Assembly (NCBI RefSeq): GCF_024105665.1
Contig: NZ_JAAAMK010000002.1
Coordinates: 62,001-126,000 of the forward strand
Source of the DNA: Aliihoeflea aestuarii
GTDB taxonomy: Bacteria; Pseudomonadota; Alphaproteobacteria; Rhizobiales; Rhizobiaceae
Direction of reading: 5' to 3'
Length of the DNA: 64,000 nt
Shown here one piece after another: positions 18,725 through 27,654 of this stretch. A program made the translations under genes and the position numbers. The number at the start of each line of letters is the position of its first letter. The stretch's first letter is position 1. Under the pieces are notes generated by a model. The model had not been told where the DNA came from and did no database searches. It saw nothing but the letters and a program-made list of their open reading frames with translations.

Positions 18725-19420
18725 ATGGACGCAAGAGCGCTGAAAATCGAAGCGGCACGGATCGCACTTTCACATGTCGAGCGGGGCATGAAGCTTGGCA
18801 TCGGATCGGGCTCGACGGCGGAGGAATTCGTTCGCCTGCTGGCGGTTCGCGTTTCCGAAGGGCTCGAGATCATCGGGGTTCCGACGTCCGAGCGCACGGC
18901 GCAGCTTTGCCGGGAACTCGGCGTTCCGCTCGCAACGCTCGACGAGGAACCGGCGCTCGACCTGACGATCGACGGCGCCGACGAGATCGGGCCGGGCCTG
19001 TCGCTCGTCAAAGGCGGCGGCGGCGCGCTGTTGCGTGAGAAGATCGTGGCGTATGCCTCGAACCGTATGATCGTGATCGCGGATGTCTCGAAAGTGGTCG
19101 AGAATCTCGGGCGCTTTCCCTTGCCGATAGAGGTGAACGCCTTCGGACTTCGCGCATCGCAACTCGCGATCGAGGAGGCATGCCGCGCGCTTGGTCTTTC
19201 CGGCGGTCTGGTGCTGCGAAAGCGCGACGGCGAGCCGTTCGTGACCGATGGCGGACATCTGATCCTCGACGCATCTTTTGGCCGTATTCCCGATCCACTG
19301 GCATTGTCGGATGCGCTCCATGCGATTCCGGGCGTTGTGGAGCATGGCCTTTTCCTGCAAATGGCCGATCTGGCGGTCGTGGCCGAACCGGATGGCGTAA
19401 AGACAATCGACGGCCTTTGA
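18725..19420 (+). CDS. rpiA: Ribose-5-phosphate isomerase A
   Basis: A 231-residue enzyme of the non-oxidative pentose phosphate pathway interconverting ribose-5-phosphate and ribulose-5-phosphate. Conserved loops are [22 protein letters not shown] and [17 protein letters not shown], the last carrying the catalytic Glu/Lys residues. Its length is that of standard RpiA. The ATG has GGGAA upstream. The DUF2059 gene follows 28 bp later and gor after that, suggesting a shared transcript at least through DUF2059. Confidence 0.96.
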   Translation: MDARALKIEAARIALSHVERGMKLGIGSGSTAEEFVRLLAVRVSEGLEIIGVPTSERTAQLCRELGVPLATLDEEPALDLTIDGADEIGPGLSLVKGGGGALLREKIVAYASNRMIVIADVSKVVENLGRFPLPIEVNAFGLRASQLAIEEACRALGLSGGLVLRKRDGEPFVTDGGHLILDASFGRIPDPLALSDALHAIPGVVEHGLFLQMADLAVVAEPDGVKTIDGL

Positions 19421-19448
19421 GCGCCGCTCAAGAAGGAGATTTTCCAAG

Positions 19449-19979
19449 ATGACGTTGAAATATGCAGGCATGGCGTTCGCGGCGGCGCTTTCGGTCACGT
19501 TCGGGTTCAATACGGCCGCGCTCGCGCAGGACGTATCCCCCAGTCATTTGAGCGCGGCGCGCGCGGCTGTCGGCGCCATCGGAGCCACCGACGAGTTCGA
19601 CGATATCCTGCCGCAGGCGGCGCTGATGCTGAAAGGCGAACTCACCCAGAACAATCCTGATCAGGCGCAGCTGATCAGCACGACGGTGGACGAAAAGGCG
19701 CTCGGTCTGGCGGCGCGCCGATCGGACCTCGAAAACGAGGCGGCGACGGCATTCGCACGCGTCTTCAGCGAAGAAGAACTGACGGCCATCACGGAATTCT
19801 ACAATTCAGAAACAGGCCGAAAGCTGATCGAGGAAGGCCCGGTTGTCACGCGCGAGGTTCTGCAAGCCGCAAATATCTGGCAGTCCGGCATCCTGCGCGA
19901 TCTTGCCTCGGCCGTGACCACGGAACTGCAAGGGGAATTGCCCAATCCCGTCGAAGGGACACCGGCGCCGCAGCAGTAA
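19449..19979 (+). CDS. DUF2059 domain periplasmic protein
   Basis: A 176-residue secreted protein. A signal peptide (residues 1 to about 26, ending ALAQD) is followed by a mostly helical DUF2059 region whose best marker is the C-terminal TAITEFYNSETGRKLIEE. The family is widespread in proteobacteria without a known function. A strong Shine-Dalgarno (GAAGGAG) lies 8-14 nt before the ATG. A Rho-independent terminator follows about 20 bp after the stop, separating it from gor. Confidence 0.88.
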   Translation: MTLKYAGMAFAAALSVTFGFNTAALAQDVSPSHLSAARAAVGAIGATDEFDDILPQAALMLKGELTQNNPDQAQLISTTVDEKALGLAARRSDLENEAATAFARVFSEEELTAITEFYNSETGRKLIEEGPVVTREVLQAANIWQSGILRDLASAVTTELQGELPNPVEGTPAPQQ

Positions 19980-20001
19980 GGCGCCGTTGCGCCTTCTCGA
20001 C

Positions 20002-20032
20002 AAAGCCCGGCCTGTCCGGGCTTTTCTTTTTC
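20002..20032 (+). terminator. Rho-independent terminator after rpiA-DUF2059
   Basis: The stem AAAGCCCGG / CCGGGCTTT (20002-20010 with 20016-20024), a 5-nt loop and a T-rich tail CTTTTCTTTTT. It lies 20-50 bp after the DUF2059 stop and before gor. Confidence 0.85.
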
Positions 20033-20085
20033 CGGTCGCGCACCTATTCCTTCGTCCGTCGCATATCCCGCAGAAAGGTTGATCC

Positions 20086-21477
20086 ATGACCCGCTATGAC
20101 TACGACCTTTTCGTCATCGGTGGCGGATCGGGAGGCGTACGGGCAGGGCGTGTCGCCGCCTCCCTCGGCAAGAAAGTGGCAATCGCCGAGGAGTACCGGT
20201 TCGGCGGCACATGCGTGATCAGGGGCTGCGTACCGAAGAAGCTTTTCGTCTATGCGTCGCAATTCTCCGAACATTTCGAGGACGCGGCCGGATATGGCTG
20301 GACGGTCGGAGAGCGCAGCTTTGACTGGAAGACGCTCATTGAAAACAAGGACCGCGAGATCGCGCGGCTCGAAGGGCTCTACCGCAAGGGGCTCGACAAT
20401 GCCGGCGCCACGATCTTTGACAGCCGCGCCGTGCTTGAGGACGCCCACACGGTCAGGATCGTCGCTGAAGATCGCACGGTTACCGCCGAAACGATCCTTA
20501 TCGCGACCGGTGGACACCCAAGCCTTCACCCGGCCCTGCCGGGGTCGGAACATTGCATCACCTCCAACGAGGCGTTTCATCTCGAGGAACTGCCGAAAGC
20601 CATAGTCATCGCCGGCGGCGGCTATATCGGCGTCGAATTCGCGAACATCTTCCACGGGCTCGGCGTCGAAACGACGCTAGTCTACCGCGGCAAGGAGATC
20701 TTGAGTCGTTTCGACAAGGACTTGCGGACGGCTCTTCACGTCGAGATGGAAGCAAAGGGCATCAAGATTCTTTGCGGGGAAATCTTCTCGAAGATCGAGA
20801 GACGAGCGGACGGCAGGTTGGACGCGTATACGAGCGCGGATCGCGTGCTGACGGCCGACCAGATCATGCTGGCCATCGGGCGCAAGCCCAACACGGATGG
20901 GCTGGGCCTCGACAAGGCAGGCGTCAAAACCGGTCTGAAGGGCGAAATCGTCGTCGACCGATATTCGCGCACCAATGTCGAGAACATCTATGCCGTCGGC
21001 GACGTTACCGACCGAGTGCAACTCACGCCCGTCGCGATCCATGAGGCAATGTGTTTCGTCGATACCGTCTATCGCGGCAAGCCGACGAGCCCGGATCACG
21101 AGACGGTCGCCACCGCCGTCTTCTCGCAGCCCGAACTCGGCACTGTGGGCCTGTCGGAAGAGGATGCGGCGAAGGCATATGCCGAACTCGATATCTACAT
21201 GGCGACCTTCCGGCCGATGCGCCACGCGCTTTCGGGCCGGATGGAGAAGATGGTGATGAAACTCGTCGTGGACGCGGCGACGCGAAAGGTCGTCGGCGCG
21301 CATGTGCTTGGCGTCGACGCGGGCGAGATGGCGCAATTGCTTGGGATCGCGGTCAAAGCGGGGCTGACGAAGGAGGATTTCGACCGCACGGCGGCCGTTC
21401 ATCCGACTGCGGCGGAAGAGCTCGTGACCATGTACCAGCCGAGCTACCGGGTGAAGGATGGCAAGCGGGTCGATTAG
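20086..21477 (+). CDS. gor: Glutathione-disulfide reductase
   Basis: A 463-residue FAD flavoprotein that reduces glutathione disulfide with NADPH. The FAD motif IGGGSGGVRAGRVAASLG is near the N-terminus, the redox-active pair is C43/C48 in GGTCVIRGCVPKK, the second nucleotide-binding motif is IAGGGYIGVEFANI, and the C-terminal catalytic His439 is in HPTAAEELVTM. The motif GTCVIRGC separates it from lipoamide dehydrogenases (GTCLNxGC). An AAAGG site precedes the ATG. With the GST and the GFA-like protein in this window, it fits a glutathione-using cell. Confidence 0.95.
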   Translation: MTRYDYDLFVIGGGSGGVRAGRVAASLGKKVAIAEEYRFGGTCVIRGCVPKKLFVYASQFSEHFEDAAGYGWTVGERSFDWKTLIENKDREIARLEGLYRKGLDNAGATIFDSRAVLEDAHTVRIVAEDRTVTAETILIATGGHPSLHPALPGSEHCITSNEAFHLEELPKAIVIAGGGYIGVEFANIFHGLGVETTLVYRGKEILSRFDKDLRTALHVEMEAKGIKILCGEIFSKIERRADGRLDAYTSADRVLTADQIMLAIGRKPNTDGLGLDKAGVKTGLKGEIVVDRYSRTNVENIYAVGDVTDRVQLTPVAIHEAMCFVDTVYRGKPTSPDHETVATAVFSQPELGTVGLSEEDAAKAYAELDIYMATFRPMRHALSGRMEKMVMKLVVDAATRKVVGAHVLGVDAGEMAQLLGIAVKAGLTKEDFDRTAAVHPTAAEELVTMYQPSYRVKDGKRVD

Positions 21478-21486
21478 CAGCGACCG

Positions 21487-22218
21487 CTAATCCGGGTCGG
21501 CAAGGATCGCCCTGTAGAAAGCCTCGTTCGTCACGTCCCCGGCGCGGAGCAGCCGGACATCGCCTTCATGCTTGACGGCGATGAGATCGTAATCGCTGAA
21601 CGCCAGAATACTGTCACAGGGCAGCCGCTCGTCCGATACGGTGACGAGCCCGGCATCGCCCCGGCAGCGAAAGTCCCGCTGGGACTGCGACCCGAGTGGA
21701 CCATAGAATATCCCGGCCGTTGCACATACCGAAAGTATCACGATCCAGCGCCAGGGCGCTTTCAGGTTGAAGGCAAACGGCAGCAGGACGATGGCGGCAA
21801 GCACCGCGAGAATGATCGCGGCCAGCTCGATTTCGGCGGATGCGATCAGGGTCAGAGCGACGACGGTCATGATCGGCGCATACCAGGAAAGGAAGCGGCG
21901 GCGCGCCAATGCGATCCTGGCAGCGCGGGCAAGATTTGCGAAAGACCGGTGTTTCAATGTGTGCGAGCGGCTGGCGCGCCATTGCAGCAAGACGTAGACG
22001 GGCACGGTGAGGCGGAAGGTTTGCCACACAAACAGGCCCGCGAATATATGCAGGCTGAAGAGTTCAGCCGTACGCAGTTCGGGAATGTCAAGTATCGAGC
22101 CTGCAATGCCGCCGACCGTGTAGACGAGAGCGCCCACGAGGCACAAGAGTATCGGCGCGCCGGGCGAGGTGACATTTGAAGATCGCGCCGAACTGCTTGC
22201 GGCCGTTTCTGACGTCAA
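21487..22218 (-). CDS. Hypothetical polytopic membrane protein
   Basis: Not recognised. The 243-residue protein has about five hydrophobic segments (about residues 23-42, 55-75, 112-128, 130-150 and 158-175). A basic cytosolic loop, RASRSHTLKHRSFANLARAA, lies between the second and third. A C-terminal soluble tail contains two cysteines (RCRGDAG and LPCDSIL). His and Arg in the second helix might suggest a redox protein, but there is no clear haem motif. It is convergent with gor (9 bp) and divergent from the DAHP synthase gene. Coding status is supported by membrane topology and fit between neighbours rather than by homology. Confidence 0.7.
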   Translation of the reverse strand: MTSETAASSSARSSNVTSPGAPILLCLVGALVYTVGGIAGSILDIPELRTAELFSLHIFAGLFVWQTFRLTVPVYVLLQWRASRSHTLKHRSFANLARAARIALARRRFLSWYAPIMTVVALTLIASAEIELAAIILAVLAAIVLLPFAFNLKAPWRWIVILSVCATAGIFYGPLGSQSQRDFRCRGDAGLVTVSDERLPCDSILAFSDYDLIAVKHEGDVRLLRAGDVTNEAFYRAILADPD

Positions 22219-22295
22219 TCGACGATCCCTTTCATCTCATATTTTTCATTCTACTTGAAAGCGCTGCACGCAAAACCGGCAAGAAGCACTCATTC

Positions 22296-22337
22296 ATGCC
22301 GCTTCGCGAACTGGAAACAGGCAGGTTCATGGTGTAA
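22296..22337 (+). other. Possible 13-residue leader peptide ORF upstream of the DAHP synthase gene
   Basis: A small ORF ([13 protein letters not shown], then TAA) sits in the 5' region of the class II DAHP synthase gene, with AAGAAG a few bases before its ATG. It ends inside the hairpin region that follows. It has one phenylalanine and no Trp or Tyr run, so an attenuator is only a possibility. Confidence 0.2.
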
Positions 22338-22373
22338 CCATCATCTGCGACGACGCAAGCAACGTCGTGAACC
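22324..22373 (+). promoter_or_regulatory. Nested inverted repeats in the leader of the DAHP synthase gene
   Basis: The outer arms GGTTCA (22324-22329) and TGAACC (22368-22373) enclose an inner hairpin CGACG (22351-22355) / CGTCG (22363-22367). This lies 20-70 bp before the start codon. It could fold in the transcript leader; a role is not shown. Confidence 0.3.
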
Positions 22374-22393
22374 GAAAATTTGCAGGTGCGATC

Positions 22394-23770
22394 ATGACGA
22401 AGTGGACCCCGAATTCCTGGCGCGGCATGCCGATCAGCCAAGTTCCGGCCTATCCGGACGCGGCAGCTCTGGCGGATACCGAAAAGCAGCTTGCCAGCTA
22501 TCCGCCGCTCGTTTTTGCAGGTGAAGCGCGCAAGCTGAAAAAGCAGCTCGCCGCCGTTTCCGCCGGCGAAGGGTTCGTGCTTCAGGGCGGCGACTGTGCC
22601 GAGAGCTTTGCCGAGCATGGCGCCGACAACATCCGCGACTTCTTCCGCGTCTTTCTCCAGATGGCGGTCGTTCTGACATTCGGCGGCGCGCAGCCTGTGG
22701 TGAAGGTGGGACGCATCGCGGGCCAGTTCGCCAAGCCGCGCTCGTCGGATACGGAGACAAAAGATGGTGTATCCCTGCCGAGCTATCGCGGCGACATCAT
22801 CAACGGCATCGAGTTCACGCCCGAGGCGCGCATGCCCGATCCGGCGCGCCAGCGCATGGCCTACCGCCAGTCGGCCGCGACGCTCAACCTTCTGCGCGCC
22901 TTCGCGCAGGGCGGCTATGCGAGCCTTGAGAATGTGCATCAGTGGATGCTCGGCTTCGTGTCCGACAGCCCGCAGGCCGAGCGCTATCAGGCGCTGGCGC
23001 AGCGCATTTCCGAAACGGTCGATTTCATGCGCGCTGTCGGAATTACGTCCGAAAGCCATCCGGCGCTGCGCGAGACCGATTTCTACACCAGCCACGAGGC
23101 GCTTCTGCTCGGCTATGAAGAGGCGATGACGCGCGTCGATTCGACCAGCGGCGATTGGTACGCGACGTCCGGCCACATGATCTGGATCGGCGACCGCACC
23201 CGCCAGCCTGACCATGCCCATGTCGAATATTGCCGGGGAATCAAGAACCCGCTCGGCCTGAAATGCGGACCGTCGATGACGCCGGACGGGTTGATCCGCC
23301 TGATTGACCTGCTCAATCCGCAAAACGAGGCGGGACGCCTGACGCTGATCGCCCGTTTCGGCTCCGAAGCCGTGGGTGAGCATCTGCCGAAGCTCATCCG
23401 CGCGGTCGAGAAGGAGGGGCGCAAGGTGGTGTGGTCGTGCGATCCGATGCATGGCAACACCGTCACCGCGGCGGGCTACAAGACCCGGCCGTTCGACCGC
23501 ATCTTGCGGGAGGTCCAGTCCTTCTTCGAGGTGCACCAGGCCGAAGGCACCCATGCGGGCGGCATTCATGTCGAAATGACCGGCAAGAACGTCACCGAAT
23601 GCACCGGCGGCGCGCGCGCGGTTCGCGACGAGGATTTGCAGGACCGCTATCACACGCATTGCGACCCGCGCCTCAACGCGGATCAGGCGCTCGAACTGGC
23701 GTTCCTCGTCAGCGAGTTCCTGAACAAGAAAAAGCACGGCACGCCTCACAAGGCCGCCGTCAACGCCTGA
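22394..23770 (+). CDS. Class II 3-deoxy-7-phosphoheptulonate synthase
   Basis: A 458-residue plant-type (AroAII) DAHP synthase that joins phosphoenolpyruvate and erythrose-4-phosphate at the entry of the shikimate pathway. It begins [19 protein letters not shown] and has the family segments [56 protein letters not shown] and [18 protein letters not shown]. The start at ATG 22394 fits the family N-terminus; an upstream ATG adds nine residues. It is followed 11 bp later by an FAD oxidoreductase. It is the usual DAHP synthase type in Hyphomicrobiales. Confidence 0.95.
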   Translation: MTKWTPNSWRGMPISQVPAYPDAAALADTEKQLASYPPLVFAGEARKLKKQLAAVSAGEGFVLQGGDCAESFAEHGADNIRDFFRVFLQMAVVLTFGGAQPVVKVGRIAGQFAKPRSSDTETKDGVSLPSYRGDIINGIEFTPEARMPDPARQRMAYRQSAATLNLLRAFAQGGYASLENVHQWMLGFVSDSPQAERYQALAQRISETVDFMRAVGITSESHPALRETDFYTSHEALLLGYEEAMTRVDSTSGDWYATSGHMIWIGDRTRQPDHAHVEYCRGIKNPLGLKCGPSMTPDGLIRLIDLLNPQNEAGRLTLIARFGSEAVGEHLPKLIRAVEKEGRKVVWSCDPMHGNTVTAAGYKTRPFDRILREVQSFFEVHQAEGTHAGGIHVEMTGKNVTECTGGARAVRDEDLQDRYHTHCDPRLNADQALELAFLVSEFLNKKKHGTPHKAAVNA

Positions 23771-23781
23771 GGTGGATTTGA

Positions 23782-25011
23782 ATGGCTCCCTCGGCGATCC
23801 GCACGACGTGCTGCATCGCCGGCGGTGGGCCGGCTGGGATGATGCTCGGCCTGCTTTTGGCGCGGGCCGGCATCGACGTCGTGGTTGTCGAGAAGCACGC
23901 CGACTTTCTGCGCGATTTTCGTGGCGACACGCTGCATCCCTCCACGCTGGAGGTGATTCATGAACTCGGTTTTCTGGACGGGCTTCTGAAACTGCCGCAT
24001 CAGCGAATCGAAGAAATTTCGGCGGAAACAGGTGGCCGCAGTTATGGCGTTGCCGACTTCCGTCATCTGCCGGTCACCTGTCCGGCGATCGTCCTGATGC
24101 CCCAATGGGACTTTCTCGATTTTCTGAAGCGGAAAGCCGAACTCTATCCGAACTTCCGCTGCCTGATGGGCTGCAACGCGGTGAGCCTTGATTTCCATGA
24201 CGGACGTATCGTCGGGCTCGAGGCGGATCATGGCGGCGAGCGACTGGCGATCCAGGCCAGCCTCATCGTCGCGGCGGATGGCCGTCGCTCCGAATTGCGC
24301 GGCGCAGCAGGGCTCGAGGTCGAAACGCTGGGCGCGCCCATCGACGTCATGTGGTTTCGGGTATCGCGCAAGCAGTCGGATACCAACGCGACAGCGGGCA
24401 GGTTCGACGATGGCGGAGTTTTCGTCAGGATTTATCGCGGCGACTACTGGCAATGTGGCTATGTGGTCAAAAAAGGCGAAGCCGACACCGTCATGGGGCA
24501 GGGGATCGACGCATTTCGCGCTGCGGTTGCCGCCTTGACGCCCTTCGACGATGAACGGCTGAGGCGCGATCTGCCCGATTTCTCAGCCGTCAGCGTACTC
24601 TCGGTCGCCGTCGATCGGTTGCGGCGATGGCATCGGCCGGGCTTTTTGTGCATCGGTGATGCCGCCCACGCGATGTCGCCGGTGGGCGGCGTCGGCATCA
24701 ATCTGGCCATTCAGGACGCCGTAGCGACGGCTAATCTTCTTTCCGGTCGGCTGGCTTCCGGCACGGTCACTGACGCCGATCTCGAAAAGGTTCAAGCCCG
24801 CCGGTTCTTTCCAACACGGCTGACGCAAGCCGCGCAGGTCGTCGTCCAGAACCGCATCCTGTCGCCGACATTGAGCGGTGCACGGGCAGCTACGGCTCCC
24901 TTGCCGCTTCGGCTGCTCGGCCGGTTTTCGCTACTGCGCCGCATTCCCGCGCGCCTCGTCGGCATGGGCGTGCGCCCCGAGCATGTGCGCTCGCCCAAGG
25001 CTGGCGGATAG
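23782..25011 (+). CDS. FAD-dependent monooxygenase-like oxidoreductase (PHBH/UbiH superfamily)
   Basis: A 409-residue flavoprotein. The N-terminal FAD-binding motif is CCIAGGGPAGMMLGLLLARAG, the second dinucleotide-binding DG motif is in IVAADGRRSELR, and the GD motif is FLCIGDAAHAMSPVGGVGINLA. It resembles FAD-dependent aromatic hydroxylases and related oxidoreductases, but the substrate is unknown. It starts 11 bp after the DAHP synthase stop and is probably co-transcribed. Its 3' end overlaps the convergent lipid kinase gene by 81 bp, and both reading frames are intact there. Confidence 0.87.
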   Translation: MAPSAIRTTCCIAGGGPAGMMLGLLLARAGIDVVVVEKHADFLRDFRGDTLHPSTLEVIHELGFLDGLLKLPHQRIEEISAETGGRSYGVADFRHLPVTCPAIVLMPQWDFLDFLKRKAELYPNFRCLMGCNAVSLDFHDGRIVGLEADHGGERLAIQASLIVAADGRRSELRGAAGLEVETLGAPIDVMWFRVSRKQSDTNATAGRFDDGGVFVRIYRGDYWQCGYVVKKGEADTVMGQGIDAFRAAVAALTPFDDERLRRDLPDFSAVSVLSVAVDRLRRWHRPGFLCIGDAAHAMSPVGGVGINLAIQDAVATANLLSGRLASGTVTDADLEKVQARRFFPTRLTQAAQVVVQNRILSPTLSGARAATAPLPLRLLGRFSLLRRIPARLVGMGVRPEHVRSPKAGG

Positions 25012-25905
25012 ATCGTCATGGGCCGACTGCACCGGCGCGAAGATCGATACGGCGCCCGGATGCACCTTGAAATGAGCGGGCGTCGCCGTGACGATCTCGC
25101 CATCTGTGTTCACGGGCATCGGTTTTTCCGTCTCCACGTCGAACTCGATGCAGCGCGCGGTGCGCACTTCGTTCCAAGCGCCATGGCGACCGGCGCGAAA
25201 GGAGCGCATCATCAGCGCCAGCTTCCACACATTCGAAAGTTCGAGGCTGTAAAGGTCGAGCGTGCCGTCGTCGATCTCGGCCGTCGCCTCGACGACGTTT
25301 CCGCCGCCATAGTGACGGCCGTTGCCGACAGCGATCTGGTATGTGGACACCTTGATGGTCTGGCCCTTTTCCGCGATCTTCGCCTTGAACGGGCGCGCAT
25401 TGGTCAGAACACGGCCCGCCGCGACCGCATAGCCGAGTCGGCCCCAGCGCTTTTTCGTTTGCGGATCGAGGCTTTGCGCAAGTTCCGTCGACAATCCGAT
25501 GCTTGCCACGTTGAAGAAGGCATGCCCGTTGACCGTGCCGAGATCGACCTTGCGCGAATGACCGGACGCGATCACGTCGGCGGCCTGCAGCAGATCCATG
25601 GGAATGCCAAGCGTGCGGGCCAGATCGTTCGCCGTTCCCATCGGCATGATGCCCATCGGCAATCCGCTTTCCATCACCGCGACGGCGGCGGACGAGACCG
25701 TTCCATCGCCGCCGCATACCACGACGAGGTCGGCGGCCTCGCGCAGGCGAACGACGTCGCGCGCGAGTTCGGGAAGTGCATCGAACGGTTCGACCACGAC
25801 ATCCAGCCCGCCAGCACGCAGCCTTGCCAGAATGGGCTCGACGGGCTCGCCGCCGCGTCGCGCTTTCGTATTGATGAGGAACAGTGCTCTTTTACGGTGT
25901 TTCAC
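24931..25905 (-). CDS. YegS/DAGK-type lipid kinase family protein
   Basis: A 324-residue cytosolic kinase of the diacylglycerol/sphingosine kinase fold. The N-terminal catalytic domain opens with KRALFLINTKARRGGE, has the nucleotide loop VVVCGGDGTVSSAA and the motif MPMGTANDLARTLGIP; the C-terminal beta-sandwich includes TANDLAR-associated and PVNTDGEIVTATPAHFKV segments. Members phosphorylate diacylglycerol, phosphatidylglycerol or similar lipids. The last 27 codons overlap the 3' end of the FAD oxidoreductase in the opposite direction. The start is the ATG just before the KRALFLINTKA motif. Confidence 0.9.
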   Translation of the reverse strand: MKHRKRALFLINTKARRGGEPVEPILARLRAGGLDVVVEPFDALPELARDVVRLREAADLVVVCGGDGTVSSAAVAVMESGLPMGIMPMGTANDLARTLGIPMDLLQAADVIASGHSRKVDLGTVNGHAFFNVASIGLSTELAQSLDPQTKKRWGRLGYAVAAGRVLTNARPFKAKIAEKGQTIKVSTYQIAVGNGRHYGGGNVVEATAEIDDGTLDLYSLELSNVWKLALMMRSFRAGRHGAWNEVRTARCIEFDVETEKPMPVNTDGEIVTATPAHFKVHPGAVSIFAPVQSAHDDLSASLGRAHMLGAHAHADEARGNAAQ

Positions 25906-26072
25906 CTTGGGCAGTCCTTAAAATTGTTTGCTGCCCCCCGGAAGCTTCGGCGAGATAGGTATGCTGTTGCGGCATTGCCAGTATTTCGCAACGCTTTACG
26001 TTCGATTGAACCGAATGCGATGGCGAAAGCGTCCCGCTCATGCCAGATCGGGCCAGTTAGCGGGGATTGCAG

Positions 26073-26477
26073 ATGATGAGAAAAGGAAGCTGTCTATGCG
26101 GTGCCGTGCGCTTTGAGGCCGAAGGGTCGGTCAGGCCCGTCGTCTTTTGCCATTGCACGCAATGCCGCAAACAGAGTGGTCACTTCTATGCGACCACCAG
26201 CGTCGCCGACGCGCATCTGTCGGTGGATGGTCGTGAAAACGTGACATGGTTCGCCGCTTCGGCAACTGCCAGGCGCGGGTTTTGCAATCGATGCGGTTCG
26301 GCGCTGTTTTGGAAGGGCAATGGCCGCGACGTCACCTCCATTCTTGCCGGCGCTTTCGACGAACCGGCCGAACTCGTAGCTGCATGTCATATCTTCACCG
26401 CGGACAAAGGCGGTTACTACGAAATCGAGGACCATCTGCGCCAATATCCGCATGAATGGGACGGCGCGACGGACTGA
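26073..26477 (+). CDS. GFA/CENP-V family zinc-binding protein
   Basis: A 134-residue protein of the glutathione-dependent formaldehyde-activating-like family. Zinc ligands are seen as CLCGAVRFEAEG near the N-terminus, CHCTQCRKQSG and later FCNRCGSALFW. Few members have proven formaldehyde chemistry, so the call is to family only. The start is the first of two adjacent ATGs (26073 and 26076); an in-frame TTG two codons earlier is possible. It is followed 36 bp later by a hemerythrin-like gene on the same strand. Confidence 0.88.
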   Translation: MMRKGSCLCGAVRFEAEGSVRPVVFCHCTQCRKQSGHFYATTSVADAHLSVDGRENVTWFAASATARRGFCNRCGSALFWKGNGRDVTSILAGAFDEPAELVAACHIFTADKGGYYEIEDHLRQYPHEWDGATD

Positions 26478-26513
26478 CTGGCGCGATCCACCCACACCGC
26501 CTATCTGTGCGCC

Positions 26514-27110
26514 ATGTCAAATCGTGCTGAAATCGATCCCGCGCTTCTACTGGAGCGAAGGCAGGGCCTGCCGGACGATCTGCGGGTCCTTCTGGAAAAC
26601 TATCCCCGCGAGGACTGGTCCGCGCATCCGAACGTGCATGGCCTGGCGTCGATGTGGCTCCAGCGGCACGATATGTTCCGGGAACTCGGCGGCATTTTGA
26701 CGGCCGCGATCGGCGATTATCGTGAGGGTCGAACCGATGCGCGGCAATTCGCACAGATATTCGCGCCGCGCCTCAACTTCTTTCTTGGTCAGCTCGATGG
26801 TCATCACAACATCGAGGATCACCACTACTTTCCCATTTTCGCGCGGGCCGAAAGCCGCCTGACGCGCGGGTTCGACATTCTTGATTCGGACCATCACCTG
26901 ATCCACGACGCGCTCGACATGAATTCGCAGACGGCGAACGCATTTCTGCAGGCGCTGCAAGGCGACGGCGACACGCAGCGCTACGCGGCGGACGCCTATG
27001 CCGACCAGAATGCCAGGCTCGTCGCCATGCTCGCCCGGCATCTCGACGATGAAGAGGATTTGATCATCCCGCTGATCCTCGATCGCGGTGACCGCGAGTT
27101 CGGCGGCTGA
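26514..27110 (+). CDS. Hemerythrin-like domain protein
   Basis: A 198-residue, mostly helical protein with the histidine/acid pattern of a hemerythrin-like diiron site: H52 region (WLQRHDMFREL), GHHNIEDHHYFPIF, LDSDHHLIHDAL and RHLDDEEDLIIPLIL. Such proteins bind O2 or NO or store iron; this one cannot be assigned further. It lies downstream of the GFA-like gene on the same strand. Its 3' end overlaps the convergent dedA-like gene by 47 bp. Confidence 0.85.
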   Translation: MSNRAEIDPALLLERRQGLPDDLRVLLENYPREDWSAHPNVHGLASMWLQRHDMFRELGGILTAAIGDYREGRTDARQFAQIFAPRLNFFLGQLDGHHNIEDHHYFPIFARAESRLTRGFDILDSDHHLIHDALDMNSQTANAFLQALQGDGDTQRYAADAYADQNARLVAMLARHLDDEEDLIIPLILDRGDREFGG

Positions 27111-27654
27111 TCAGCGTGAATGCTAGGGCGCAGGCGGCCATAAGGAGGGCGGCGGCGATGAGTTTTTCATGAGTGCGCAATTCGCCGCCCACGAAACGCT
27201 CCACCCCAAGCCCGACGAAATAGCCAAGCCCCACGAACAGAAGCGTCCATAGAGCGCAGGATACGGCACTGACGATCATGTAACGGGCAACCGGGATGCC
27301 CGATAGTCCGGCCGTGACCGCGCCGATGGTGCGCATTCCGTAGACGTAGCGGTTGAAGAACACGAAACTGGTGGGATGCGCGTTCACAAGCCGCGCGGCC
27401 CTTGCAAAGCCGGGACGGTCCCGAAGCTTGCCGACGAATGGATGGCTCGCCCATCGCCGCCCGGCCAGGAACATCGCCGTGTCGCCGGCAAGCGCGCCGG
27501 TGAAGACGGCCGGGAATGTGCCGACGACGTCGACGAGATTCTGATGTACGAGAAAGCCGGCAACGAGGGCGGCCGTCTCGCCTTCGAACACGCAGCCGAT
27601 GAAAACGGCAAGAAGCCCGAACCGTCCGATAAGGTCGGTTATGAGGTCGCTCAT
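27064..27654 (-). CDS. DedA family membrane protein
   Basis: A 196-residue inner-membrane protein of the DedA/SNARE-associated family. It shows FEGETAALVAGFLVHQNLVDVV early, GDTAMFLAGRRWA, and the family motif FFNRYVYGMRTIGAVTAGLSGIP with its conserved arginines. DedA proteins support undecaprenyl-phosphate or phospholipid flipping and proton-motive-force homeostasis. The start overlaps the DUF1003 stop by 4 nt (ATGA), so they are translationally coupled. The C-terminus overlaps the hemerythrin gene on the opposite strand by 47 bp. Confidence 0.9.
   Translation of the reverse strand: MSDLITDLIGRFGLLAVFIGCVFEGETAALVAGFLVHQNLVDVVGTFPAVFTGALAGDTAMFLAGRRWASHPFVGKLRDRPGFARAARLVNAHPTSFVFFNRYVYGMRTIGAVTAGLSGIPVARYMIVSAVSCALWTLLFVGLGYFVGLGVERFVGGELRTHEKLIAAALLMAACALAFTLISRRTRGHRDRGSAG

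Noticed and set aside
22232-23749. 505-codon ORF antisense to DAHP synthase
   Set aside because: Composition bias only; the plus-strand product is a clear enzyme family.
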